Source of the DNA: UBA5314 sp035560815
Lineage (GTDB): Bacteria > Bacillota > Syntrophomonadia > Syntrophomonadales > Syntrophomonadaceae
DNA length: 64,000 nt
Direction: 5' to 3'
Assembly: GCA_035560815.1 (NCBI GenBank)
Contig: DATMYR010000006.1
Location: 1 to 64,000, forward strand
This document shows, one piece after another, positions 43,649 through 52,211 of the stretch (position 1 is its first letter; each line of letters opens with the position of its first letter). Below the pieces are notes generated by a model. The model had not been told where the DNA came from and did no database searches. It was given only the letters and a program-made list of their open reading frames with translations. The translations under genes were made by a program, and so were the position numbers.

Positions 43649-44506
43649 GTGGCAAAAAAAAAGAAAAAGGAACCCGAAGGCGAGGGTGGAATGGAACGGT
43701 GGCTTCTCAGTTATGCAGATTTTATCACCCTTTTAATGGTGTTTTTTGTAGTTATGTATGCCATGAGCAGAATAGATACTCAGAAATACTCGGCCATGGC
43801 CAACTCCCTTAGTGTAGTATTGACCGGTAAAGCTATGTCAGTATTGGATGCTCAGGGGCCCTCCGCGGTACAGGGTAAGTCCGGCCAGCAGGTCAAGGAA
43901 GGACCGGGACAAACCCCGGCCAACCAGGGGCAGCTGGACGAAGTTAAAAAAGCGATCAACGAATTCATCAAGAATCGGGACCAGGAGGCGGCCAAGGCTC
44001 AAAAAGATGGCAATACTGAAGTTAAGAAACTCAGCGACAATATCATCATCTATGAGCAGGAACGAGGATTGGTCATAAGTTTTAAGGATACCCTGCTCTT
44101 TGCCAGTGGGTCTGATGAATTGACTCCCAGAGCTCGGGAGATCATAAGCGGGGTGGGGGGCGCTTTACGGCAGCTTCCCAACTATATTCGCGTGGAAGGG
44201 CACACCGATGACCTGCCCATTAGCAGTGGAAAATTCGCTTCCAACTGGGAGCTTTCTGTTATGCGTGCTGCAAATGTGGTCCATGTATTAGGAGAAGGAG
44301 CCGGCATTCCCCCCGACCGTTTATCCATTGTGGGCTACGGACAATATCGACCGCTGGTGCCCAATGATGATAATCTATCCCGGGCTATGAATCGCCGGGT
44401 GGATATTGTTATACTAAAACAGAAGTACGATTATTTTGAGCCGCCGAAAGTGGACAGCAGTAACGCGTCCGGCGCCCCCAGCAGCAGTGGCCAGCACACC
44501 CAATAA
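43649..44506 (+). CDS. motB: MotB, flagellar motor stator subunit
   Basis: 285 residues from a GTG with AGGG-type site upstream. A basic start is followed by the plug and membrane helix with the ion-binding Asp24 (SYADFITLLMVFFVVMYAM), a linker, and a C-terminal OmpA/MotB peptidoglycan-binding domain (FASGSDELTPRAREII, VEGHTDDLPI, NRRVDIVI). It anchors the stator to the cell wall. Forms a unit with secA-motA; prfB follows 43 bp later. Confidence 0.94.
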   Translation: MAKKKKKEPEGEGGMERWLLSYADFITLLMVFFVVMYAMSRIDTQKYSAMANSLSVVLTGKAMSVLDAQGPSAVQGKSGQQVKEGPGQTPANQGQLDEVKKAINEFIKNRDQEAAKAQKDGNTEVKKLSDNIIIYEQERGLVISFKDTLLFASGSDELTPRAREIISGVGGALRQLPNYIRVEGHTDDLPISSGKFASNWELSVMRAANVVHVLGEGAGIPPDRLSIVGYGQYRPLVPNDDNLSRAMNRRVDIVILKQKYDYFEPPKVDSSNASGAPSSSGQHTQ

Positions 44507-44549
44507 CAGCCGCGGAGAAATATATTGAGCGAAATGAAGGAGGGTAACC

Positions 44550-45645
44550 ATGATTGAAGATCCCCGGGCTCTGTGCCTGGAAATAATCAATGGGTTAGAC
44601 GAAATGAGGGTTTCTCTTTGACATAGAAGGACGACAATCGGAAATCGATGCTCTGCAGGAAAAGACCCTTCAGGAGGATTTTTGGGACAATTCCCAGGAA
44701 GCGCAAAATATTTTAAAGAACATCAGTGCCTTGAAGGAGAACGTGGACCGTTTTCAGAAGCTCTGGGAACGGGTGCATTACCTCATTGAGATTATCGAAA
44801 TGGCGGAAGAAGAGCACGAAAAGGACTTACTCCGGGAAAGCCTGCAAGAGCTTGAAATTCTTTTAAAAGATTTCCGGGAGTTTGAACTTCTCGTTTTGTT
44901 TTCTGGGCCCCATGATCAGGGAAATGCCATTGTTTCATTACATGCCGGAGCGGGCGGTACAGAAGCCCAGGATTGGGTGCAGATACTCCTGCGCATGTAT
45001 ACTCGTTGGTGTGAGAATTCCGGATTTGAAGCGGAGATCCTTGATATGCTGGATGGGGACGAGGCCGGGATCAAGAGTGTAACTGTCCTGGTACGGGGGG
45101 ATTACGCTTATGGGAAACTTAAGTGCGAGGAAGGGGTTCACCGGCTGATTCGGATATCACCTTTTGATTCTTCCGGTCGTCGTCACACCTCGTTTGCATC
45201 CCTATCCGCCTTACCGGAAATCAGCCCGGATCTGGAGACTATCATCAATCCTGAGGAACTGCGTATTGACACCTATCGTTCCGGAGGAGCTGGCGGCCAG
45301 CATGTAAATAAGACAGATTCAGCGGTGCGCATCACTCATCTACCCACCGGAATCGTGGTGCAGTGCCAGAACGAACGCTCTCAGCATTCCAACCGCTTAG
45401 CGGCGATGAAGATACTACAGGCCAGGCTTTATACATTAAAGCAGAAACAGGCCGAGGACAGCCTGCAGAAACTAAAAGGGGATTACAAGGAAATTGCCTG
45501 GGGGAGCCAGATTCGGACCTACACCCTGAATCCTTTCTCCTTGATCAAGGATCATCGTACCAATATAGAAATCGGCAATGTGCAGGCAGTCCTGGACGGG
45601 GATTTGGATGAATTGATCTATGCTTACCTGCTCCAGGCGCGCTGA
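44550..45645 (+). CDS. prfB: Peptide chain release factor 2, with programmed +1 frameshift
   Basis: The gene begins at ATG 44550 (AAGGAGGG upstream) and runs 23 codons to CTT, then an in-frame TGA at 44619-44621. Slipping one base forward at CTT-T gives GAC ATA GAA and continues to 45645, about 364 residues, the normal RF2 length. The GGQ loop (GGAGGQHVNKTDSAVRITH) and the stop-codon-recognition SPF (RISPFDSSGRR) are present. It ends translation at UAA and UGA; the frameshift makes RF2 regulate its own level. Follows motB, and secA upstream, as in Bacillus. Confidence 0.96.
44606..44622 (+). promoter_or_regulatory. prfB frameshift site
   Basis: Internal Shine-Dalgarno-like GAGGG (44606-44610), then TTTCT, then the slip codon and stop CTT TGA C (44616-44622), equivalent to the E. 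coli CTT TGA C site. Low RF2 lets the ribosome slip +1. Confidence 0.93.
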
Positions 45646-45657
45646 AGGCACAAGGGA

Positions 45658-45750
45658 AGGCACAAGGGGACGGTTCTCCTGTGCGCCTCGATAATACTGA
45701 ATCAATGGATAAGGTGATGATAGGCACAGGAGAACCGTCCCCTTGTGCCT
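45658..45750. repeat. Palindrome with 27-bp perfect arms, GGGACGG core
   Basis: Arms 45658-45684 and 45724-45750 are exact reverse complements around a 39-nt loop. The left arm contains CACAAGGGGACGGTTCTCC. An extra partial copy (AAGGCACAAGGGA) precedes it. It lies between prfB and the transketolase gene; the right arm ends 4 bp before that gene's ribosome site. Confidence 0.88.
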
Positions 45751-45766
45751 GACAAAGGAGATTCAC

Positions 45767-46597
45767 ATGAGAGAGATTAATGAACAAATTATTAGTTCTG
45801 TAGCGCAACAGGCTACGATTATCCGGCGGCATATTCTCACCATGCTGGGGGAAGCAGGTTCCGGGCATCCCGGAGGATCGCTGTCTGCTGCCGATATCCT
45901 GGCCTGCCTCTACTTCTGGGGATTGAATATTGATCCATCCCAGCCTGCCTGGCCGGATCGGGACCGCTTTGTCCTTAGCAAAGGGCATGCCGCACCGGTT
46001 CTTTATGCCACCCTGGCGGAAAAAGGCTATTTCCCACGGGAGCTGCTGAATACGCTTAGAAAACTGGGCAGCCCGTTGCAAGGGCACCCGGATCGCTTGA
46101 AACTGCCAGGGGTGGAAGCTTCCACCGGTTCATTAGGACAAGGCATATCCTGGGCGGTGGGGATGGCCCTGGCTGGCAAAGTGGATAAGAAGGACTATCG
46201 GGTTTATGCTCTCCTGGGTGATGGAGAACTGGAAGAAGGCATTGTATGGGAAGCCCTTATGGCAGGGGCTCAATACAACCTTGATAATCTTCTGGCTTTT
46301 GTCGATTACAATGGACTGCAGATAGATGGACCGATAACCGAGGTCATGTCACCGGAGCCTATTCCCGATAAATGGCGGGCTTTTGGCTGGGAGGTCTTGG
46401 AGATCAACGGCCACCAGGTTCGGGAGATCATGGAAGCTATGAACCAGGCTGAGCAGGTGAAAGGAAAACCAACTGTAATCATCGCTCACACCATCAAAGG
46501 CAAAGGCTGTTCTTTTATGGAGGGACGGGCCGAATGGCACGGGACGGCACCCAAACCTGAGCAAGTCGCCCAGGCCTTATGTGAGCTGAATAGCTGA
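45767..46597 (+). CDS. Transketolase, N-terminal (thiamine-diphosphate-binding) subunit
   Basis: 276 residues: first half of a split transketolase of the pentose phosphate pathway. Conserved GHPGGSLSAADILACLYF, LSKGHAAPVLYA, the thiamine diphosphate motif LLGDGELEEGIVWEA with VDYNGLQIDG, and HTIKGKGCSFMEG. AAAGGAG lies 6 nt before the ATG at 45767. The C-terminal half is the next gene, 328 bp downstream across an intergenic repeat, so expression may be partly separate. Confidence 0.93.
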   Translation: MREINEQIISSVAQQATIIRRHILTMLGEAGSGHPGGSLSAADILACLYFWGLNIDPSQPAWPDRDRFVLSKGHAAPVLYATLAEKGYFPRELLNTLRKLGSPLQGHPDRLKLPGVEASTGSLGQGISWAVGMALAGKVDKKDYRVYALLGDGELEEGIVWEALMAGAQYNLDNLLAFVDYNGLQIDGPITEVMSPEPIPDKWRAFGWEVLEINGHQVREIMEAMNQAEQVKGKPTVIIAHTIKGKGCSFMEGRAEWHGTAPKPEQVAQALCELNS

Positions 46598-46925
46598 TAG
46601 CGGGCAAAAGAACCGGTTATTTCAATGATTCAAGTCATAGTAGATGCTTGCTAAATTATTTTAGGCCCAGGGGAAGGTGTGTCCCGCCTGTAAAAAGGAT
46701 AGCGGACTATGGGAAAAGCTTAAAGGGCACCCCAAGGGCACTTGTAATATCGGTCGCTTGCTTCGCACGCTCCTCGATCTTACGGGCGCACATGGGGACA
46801 TTCCTTACCGCGAATAGATGAAACCAATGCCTTCATCAAGGCGCGCAATTAAGGAATACAGAATACTAACTGTTGTATGCTTGGGGGAAGGTGTGTCCCC
46901 TACCCTTAAAAAGGAGGAGCTAATT
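46598..46925. repeat. Intergenic repeat segment within the split transketolase pair
   Basis: Contains AAGGTGTGTCCC (about 46674), CACTTGTAATATCGGTCGCT and CTCCTCGATCTTAC (46739-46792), CATGGGGACATTCC (about 46790-46803) and another AAGGTGTGTCCCC (about 46888). The same words recur at 62587-62660 and, reversed, at 54611-54720. I see no gene in it. Confidence 0.7.
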
Positions 46926-47867
46926 GTGGATAAACAGGCCACGCGTGATGCTTACGGCCAGGCCCTTGTAGAACTTGGCCATATGTATGAGGATATCATC
47001 GTCATGGATGCCGACCTTTCCAAATCTACTAAAACAGCGGATTTTGCCAAAGTTTTTCCTGGCCGCTTTTTTAATGCCGGAATTGCCGAACAGAATTTAA
47101 TGGGCATGGCGGCTGGTCTCTCCACCTGTGGAAAGGTAGTCTTCGCCAGTACATTTGCCATTTTCGCCACTGGCCGTGCTTATGAGATCGTGCGTAATTC
47201 TCTGGCCTATGGCAAGCTCAATGTCAAAGTGTGCGCCACCCACGCGGGATTGACCGTGGGCGAGGACGGAGGATCGCACCAATCAGTTGAAGATATAGCT
47301 TTGATGCGAAGTGTACCCAACATGAAGGTGGTTGTTCCTGCCGATGGGGTCAGCACGCGCCAAGCATTATTTAAGATATACGAGCAGGAGGGACCGTTTT
47401 ACCTGCGGTTGGGTCGTCCAGCCGTTCCTGTGATCTATGATCAAAGCTTGGAATTGGAAATCGGCCGCGGCATAGAGCTGAAAAATGGGCCTGATGCGAC
47501 GTTAATTGCCTGTGGCCTTATGGTTGCACCCTGCCTGGAGGCCGCCCGCCTGCTTGAAGAGCAGGGAATTAAAGTGTCGGTGATCGATATGCATACCATC
47601 AAACCCCTGGATGTTGACCTGGTGGTTCGTAAAGCCCGGGAAACAGGGGCCATCCTTACTGCCGAAGAACACAGTATCATCGGCGGTCTGGGGAGTGCGG
47701 TCTGTGAGGCAGTTTGCCAGGCTTTTCCTGTACCCGTATGCCGCCTGGGCATAAATGATGTTTTTGGCCAATCAGGAACACCTGACCAGCTTTTACAACA
47801 TTATGGATTAAATATCGAAAATATTGTAAAAAATGTGAATAAAATTATGGAAATGAAGCGTTTATAA
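46926..47867 (+). CDS. Transketolase, C-terminal subunit
   Basis: 313 residues from a GTG with AAGGAGGAG 6 nt upstream. Pyrimidine-binding and C-terminal transketolase domains: DADLSKSTKTADFAKVFPGR, FFNAGIAEQNLMGMAAGLS, THAGLTVGEDGGSHQSVEDI, and VIDMHTIKPLD with EEHSIIGGLGSAV. It forms the active enzyme with the preceding subunit. The longer frame from 46818 lies within repeat sequence and is unlikely. Confidence 0.93.
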   Translation: MDKQATRDAYGQALVELGHMYEDIIVMDADLSKSTKTADFAKVFPGRFFNAGIAEQNLMGMAAGLSTCGKVVFASTFAIFATGRAYEIVRNSLAYGKLNVKVCATHAGLTVGEDGGSHQSVEDIALMRSVPNMKVVVPADGVSTRQALFKIYEQEGPFYLRLGRPAVPVIYDQSLELEIGRGIELKNGPDATLIACGLMVAPCLEAARLLEEQGIKVSVIDMHTIKPLDVDLVVRKARETGAILTAEEHSIIGGLGSAVCEAVCQAFPVPVCRLGINDVFGQSGTPDQLLQHYGLNIENIVKNVNKIMEMKRL

Positions 47868-47889
47868 AAGGGATTTCCATGCTATGTGT

Positions 47890-47921
47890 AGAACCACCTC
47901 TAAAAAGTGGTTCTTTTTTTT
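47890..47921 (+). terminator. Terminator after the transketolase genes
   Basis: AGAACCAC (47890-47897) and GTGGTTCT (47907-47914) form an 8-bp stem followed by a run of eight T. Confidence 0.9.
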
Positions 47922-48066
47922 CGACGGCGACGATGTTTCGCCTAGTGCCCGCGATCGAAAGGCGAAGCCTGAGCGCCAGCCAGATCGAGACGAACGCGAA
48001 GTTTTTCTAAAGCGAAAGTCCGAAATGGCAAGTGCCCTTGGGGTGAGCGGGCGATGGAGGCTATAT

Positions 48067-48744
48067 ATGCTGGTTCAGTTTTACAATGTCTCCAAGATTT
48101 ACCCCAATGGGGTGAAAGCCTTGGATGATATATCATTAAAGATTGATCGGGGCGAGTTCATTTTTCTGGTTGGCCAGAGTGGAGCGGGAAAATCTACCAT
48201 CACCAAGCTCTTAATCCGGGAAGAGATCCCCACCCGGGGCCAGATTTTCATTGCTTCCCGCAGCATCGTGCGCATGAAGCGCAGCCAGGTTCCCAAAATG
48301 CGTCGCAGCATGGGCATGGTTTTTCAGGATTTCAAGCTATTGGAAAATAAGACAGTATTCGAGAACATCTCCTTCGCCATGGAGGTTATCGGCGCACCGG
48401 ACAAGGAAATCGTGAAGCGTGTTCCTGAAGTCATTCAGATGGTTGGATTAAAGGGGAAAGAAGACAGGTTCCCGGGAGAATTATCCGGCGGAGAACAGCA
48501 GCGAGTCGGGATTGCCCGGGCTTTGATCAACCGCCCCTTGCTTTTGATTGCCGACGAACCCACAGGGAATCTGGATCAGAAAACCTCGGAGGGGATCATG
48601 GAATTGCTGTTTGACATCAACCGCAAGGGAACAACGGTTGTGATGGCCACTCATGCCCTGGATCTGGTAAGAGCAGCCCGAAAACGAGTGCTTGTTCTGG
48701 AAAAAGGCCGGCTTGCCTCTGATAATCCACCCGGGGAGTTTTAA
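48067..48744 (+). CDS. ftsE: FtsE, cell-division ABC ATPase
   Basis: 225 residues. Walker A GQSGAGKST, Q-loop VFQDFKLLENKTV, intact signature LSGGEQQRVGIAR, Walker B LLIADEPTGNLD, H-loop MATHALDL. With FtsX it does not transport but switches on peptidoglycan hydrolases outside the membrane. GGAGG lies 6 nt before the ATG at 48067; the frame open from 47884 runs through the preceding terminator. ftsX follows after 3 bp. Confidence 0.95.
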   Translation: MLVQFYNVSKIYPNGVKALDDISLKIDRGEFIFLVGQSGAGKSTITKLLIREEIPTRGQIFIASRSIVRMKRSQVPKMRRSMGMVFQDFKLLENKTVFENISFAMEVIGAPDKEIVKRVPEVIQMVGLKGKEDRFPGELSGGEQQRVGIARALINRPLLLIADEPTGNLDQKTSEGIMELLFDINRKGTTVVMATHALDLVRAARKRVLVLEKGRLASDNPPGEF

Positions 48745-48747
48745 CAT

Positions 48748-49632
48748 ATGTACATAAAAAATATGAAATACTTTTTTAAACAGGCTTTTCGATCCATGTC
48801 CCGAAATCGCTTGCTTAGCTTGGCCACCGTAAGTACGGTGACAGTCTGCATCCTGATACTGGGTATGGCTTTATTGATCATCCTCAATACCAGCGGCTTC
48901 ATGGCCCGATTAGAATCGGACGTGGAGATTGTTGCCTATTTGAACAAAGACCTGACTACCTCTCAAATTTCCGATCTCCGCTATCAGATTCAGGCCTTAA
49001 ATGGAGTGCAGTCTGTACAATTTGTCTCTCGGGATCAAGCCCTGCAGGAACTGCAAAAGAGTGTAGGCGCCAAGGATTACAACCTTGGAACTACCCTGGA
49101 TAAAAACCCCTTGCCCAACTCCTATGAGGTCAAAGCCCTCGATCCCCATAATGTGCCCAATCTGGCGGCCTCCATTAAGCAGCTCTACGGAGTTGACAAA
49201 GTCAACTACGGCCAGGGTGTGGTGGAAAGGCTGTTCAAGATTACCAGATGGATTCGGACCGTGAGCATTGTCCTTATTATCTTGCTGGCATTAGGAGCCA
49301 TTTTCCTGATCGCCACCACGATTCGACTGGCGGTTTATGCCCGGCGTAAAGAAGTATACCTGATGAAACTGATCGGTGCAGCGGATTGGTTTATTCGCTG
49401 GCCATTTTTCCTGGAAGGGATACTTCTGGGATCTGCGGGAGGGCTGATCGCCTTGCTGCTCCTGGCGGCTGGTTATTCTTCCATTATCGGCCAGGCCAAG
49501 ACTCTGCTGTTTCTTCCTTTGTTTACCGGGACCATCCCTTTATTGACATTATATGGCGGCCTGCTGATCACCGGAGCCCTCCTGGGCATGCTGGGAACAC
49601 TAATCTCCCTGAATCGTTTCCTGGACGTCTGA
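48748..49632 (+). CDS. ftsX: FtsX, cell-division membrane protein
   Basis: 294 residues: one helix at 22-47, an extracytoplasmic domain (about 50-165, VEIVAYLNKDLTTSQI), then three helices, with RRKEVYLMKLIGAADWFIRW between the second and third. It passes the FtsE signal to an outside hydrolase. The M23 protein encoded next is the obvious candidate partner. Confidence 0.94.
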   Translation: MYIKNMKYFFKQAFRSMSRNRLLSLATVSTVTVCILILGMALLIILNTSGFMARLESDVEIVAYLNKDLTTSQISDLRYQIQALNGVQSVQFVSRDQALQELQKSVGAKDYNLGTTLDKNPLPNSYEVKALDPHNVPNLAASIKQLYGVDKVNYGQGVVERLFKITRWIRTVSIVLIILLALGAIFLIATTIRLAVYARRKEVYLMKLIGAADWFIRWPFFLEGILLGSAGGLIALLLLAAGYSSIIGQAKTLLFLPLFTGTIPLLTLYGGLLITGALLGMLGTLISLNRFLDV

Positions 49633-49686
49633 TTAAGGCTTTGCTGGCAGACTTACGAAACAAAGGGTAAGGAGACCTTATAGCCA

Positions 49687-50826
49687 ATGAAAAAATATTT
49701 GATAAAGAAAACCATATTTGGACTTGTTTTAGCCTTCATATTTACGGCTCTGTTGCCCATGCAAATAAGCCGTTCTGACAATACCCAACAGCAGTTGGAC
49801 GATGTGAATCGCCAGATCGATCAGCAGCAGAATTACCTCAACCAGGTCAAAAGCAAAGAAAAGAGCATCCTGGGCCAGATACAGACACTAGACAAGGATG
49901 CTCATCAGACCGAGAGTGATCTGGCAACTGCTACCACCAATATCAACAGCCTGAAAGGCAGCATCAAACAGACCGAGGCGGAGATCAACCTTAAACAACT
50001 GGAATTAACCAAAAAATCCGACTTGCTCGGTCAGCGCCTGGTCTTCATGTATGAAGACGGGAGCGTCTCCTACCTGGAGGTCTTGCTTTCGGCCAACAGT
50101 ATCAAAGATTTTCTCACCCGCTATGACATGCTGAAATCCATTGTAGATCAAGATGTGCAGCTGATTGATTCCATTAATCAGGAGCGCCAGGACCTCACAT
50201 TTACCAAGAGCAACATGGAAACGAAGGTTAAAGAATTGGAGACCGTTCAGGCCACTTATCAACAAAAACAACAGGATCTTTCCATACAGAAGACTTCAAA
50301 AAAGAGCCTGTTGAACGATATAGATGCGCAGAAGGACCAATTAGAAGAGGCCATGAACGAACTGGAGCAGACTTCTCGGGACCTGGAGCAGCTCATTCGC
50401 TCCAAAGAAGCGGGCAGCACAGGATCAGTCAAAGGGACTGGCTCTCTGACCTGGCCTGTTCCCGGATATACAGAGATTACATCGCCTTATGGCATGCGTT
50501 TCCATCCTATATTGAAAGTTCGTAAAATGCATACGGGGGTTGATATTGCCGTGCCGGGGGGGACGAATATCTTAGCTGCGGACGGCGGTACAGTCATCCT
50601 GGCCGCGTGGACCACAGGCGATGGAAAGACCACCATTGTCGATCACGGCAATGGGACCTCCACGCTTTATGCCCATCAACAGGAATGGCTGGTATCCGAG
50701 GGAGACACCGTAAAGAAGGGCCAGGTTATCGGTAAAGTAGACAGCACCGGATGGAGCACCGGTAATCACCTGCATTTTGAAGTACGGATCAATGGTACGC
50801 CTATGAATCCCATGGGGTATTTTTAA
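49687..50826 (+). CDS. Coiled-coil M23 peptidase, probable FtsEX-activated hydrolase
   Basis: 379 residues: signal peptide (KTIFGLVLAFIFTALLPMQI), a long coiled coil (about 30-245, Gln/Lys/Asp-rich) and a C-terminal M23 domain. The zinc ligands look complete (HPILKVRKMHTGVDIAVPGG with His and Asp; HLHFEVRING), so unlike EnvC it should cut peptidoglycan itself. The coiled coil plus hydrolase layout matches PcsB, CwlO and EnvC-type partners of FtsEX, and the gene lies 54 bp after ftsX. Confidence 0.9.
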   Translation: MKKYLIKKTIFGLVLAFIFTALLPMQISRSDNTQQQLDDVNRQIDQQQNYLNQVKSKEKSILGQIQTLDKDAHQTESDLATATTNINSLKGSIKQTEAEINLKQLELTKKSDLLGQRLVFMYEDGSVSYLEVLLSANSIKDFLTRYDMLKSIVDQDVQLIDSINQERQDLTFTKSNMETKVKELETVQATYQQKQQDLSIQKTSKKSLLNDIDAQKDQLEEAMNELEQTSRDLEQLIRSKEAGSTGSVKGTGSLTWPVPGYTEITSPYGMRFHPILKVRKMHTGVDIAVPGGTNILAADGGTVILAAWTTGDGKTTIVDHGNGTSTLYAHQQEWLVSEGDTVKKGQVIGKVDSTGWSTGNHLHFEVRINGTPMNPMGYF

Positions 50827-50836
50827 TAACCAAATA

Positions 50837-50920
50837 ACGCGTGTCAAGGGGACGGGGTTATTGACAACATCATTCAGGTGCCTAGAATGTTGTCAATAAC
50901 CCCGTCCCCTTGACACGCGT
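50837..50920. repeat. Palindrome with 34-bp perfect arms, GGGACGG core
   Basis: Arms 50837-50870 and 50887-50920 are exact reverse complements around a 16-nt loop, the longest in the window. The left arm contains TGTCAAGGGGACGGGGTTA. It separates the M23 gene from the CtpB-type gene. Confidence 0.9.
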
Positions 50921-51013
50921 CCCCGGGTCTTTTGACCCGTTTGTTTTGCCCCGCTCTTTGCGGTAACATATTAGAAGTAATCCGGTCATAGAATACGGTA
51001 TGGTGGTGAGGTA

Positions 51014-52171
51014 TTGAAAAAAAATGTCTTTCTTCGCGGTTTGACCATATTCCTGTGCTCGATGGGCACTGTCTTCACGGTGGGAATTGTCTTCCTTTTA
51101 CTGACAGATTTCACAGCCATAAGCACATTTGGAACGGTCCTGGGCCTGGTCAAAACGCAATCCCTGTACAGCATTAAGAGCGGTGATATGATAACCGGGG
51201 CCGGCGCGGGTATTGTTTCAGCACTACGTGATCCTTATTCACAGTACCTGGACCCCAGCACCTGGCAGGACTTGAAAGAAAAAATCGATGCCAAGTTTAA
51301 CGGGATTGGTGTTTATCTTATTCAGGATGAATCGGGGCGTTTGATCATCTTATCTCCTATTGAAGGAACGCCAGCATATAAGGCCGGTTTGAAAAATGAT
51401 GATATTATTATCACAATTAATGGCGAGAGCACAGCATCCATGACCCAGGATAAAGCAGTATCGCTCATGAAGGGAGAACCCGGAACCGAGTTGGACCTGG
51501 TTATCTACCGGGAATCAGAGAAAAAGCAGATCGACTTCAAGATCATCCGCGAGAGCATCAATGTACCTTCAGTGCACAGCCAGGCCGTTAAGGACCACCC
51601 GGAGGCTGGGTATGTAAGACTCAATCAGTTTAGCACCCATTCCGATCAGGAGCTGGCAGATAGTATAAACCGCATATTAGCGGACAAAAAGGTCAAAGGA
51701 CTCATTCTTGATCTGCGTAATAATGGCGGTGGCGATTTTGAAGTGGCGATATCCATTTCCTCGTTGTTCCTGGACAACAAAGATGTGGTTAGTGTAGCCG
51801 ATGCCGACGGCAATAAGAGCGTCCGTAAGTCAACATCAGGCGGACTTTCCCTTCCCCTGGTTGTGTTGATCAATAAGAATAGCGCCAGCGCCTCGGAAAT
51901 ATTAGCAGGTGCTTTACATGACAACAACCGGGCCGTCCTGGTTGGAGAAAAAACCTATGGCAAGGGCGTTGTTCAGACTGTTTTTCCCCTGCCTGATGGG
52001 GGAGCCTTAAAGTTGACCACCCAGAAGTACTTCACTCCCAAGGGAACTGATATCAATAAAATCGGCATTCAACCCGATGATCCGGTTGAAAACGATGCTG
52101 CTTCTGACCAGGATAAACAGTTGGATCGTGCAGTGCAGGTCCTGGACCAGCAATTAAAGAACGGGCAATAG
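51014..52171 (+). CDS. CtpB-type S41 carboxy-terminal processing protease
   Basis: 385 residues from a TTG with GGTGAGG upstream. An N-terminal anchor helix (LTIFLCSMGTVFTVGIVFLL) is followed by a PDZ domain (LIILSPIEGTPAYKAGLKND, IITINGEST) and an S41 domain with the catalytic Ser in NSASASEILAGAL and Lys in VGEKTYGKGVVQT. In B. subtilis CtpB, in the same chromosomal place after ftsEX, cuts SpoIVFA during sporulation. That role is inferred from synteny only. Confidence 0.92.
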   Translation: MKKNVFLRGLTIFLCSMGTVFTVGIVFLLLTDFTAISTFGTVLGLVKTQSLYSIKSGDMITGAGAGIVSALRDPYSQYLDPSTWQDLKEKIDAKFNGIGVYLIQDESGRLIILSPIEGTPAYKAGLKNDDIIITINGESTASMTQDKAVSLMKGEPGTELDLVIYRESEKKQIDFKIIRESINVPSVHSQAVKDHPEAGYVRLNQFSTHSDQELADSINRILADKKVKGLILDLRNNGGGDFEVAISISSLFLDNKDVVSVADADGNKSVRKSTSGGLSLPLVVLINKNSASASEILAGALHDNNRAVLVGEKTYGKGVVQTVFPLPDGGALKLTTQKYFTPKGTDINKIGIQPDDPVENDAASDQDKQLDRAVQVLDQQLKNGQ

Positions 52172-52211
52172 ACCACTTCCGGGTCGAACCCGGGGGGGCG
52201 GAGGTTGGTAC

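Noticed and set aside
43071..43655. 194-codon minus-strand frame inside motA
   Set aside because: Antisense to motA with no start signal; Ser/Pro-rich shadow.
45545..46087. 180-codon minus-strand frame over prfB end and transketolase start
   Set aside because: It runs antisense through two conserved genes and a palindrome.
47921..48066. Upstream extension of the ftsE frame back to 47884
   Set aside because: The extension begins inside the preceding terminator, is rich in Arg/Lys/Asp without conservation, and the ATG at 48067 has a good ribosome site and the family start.
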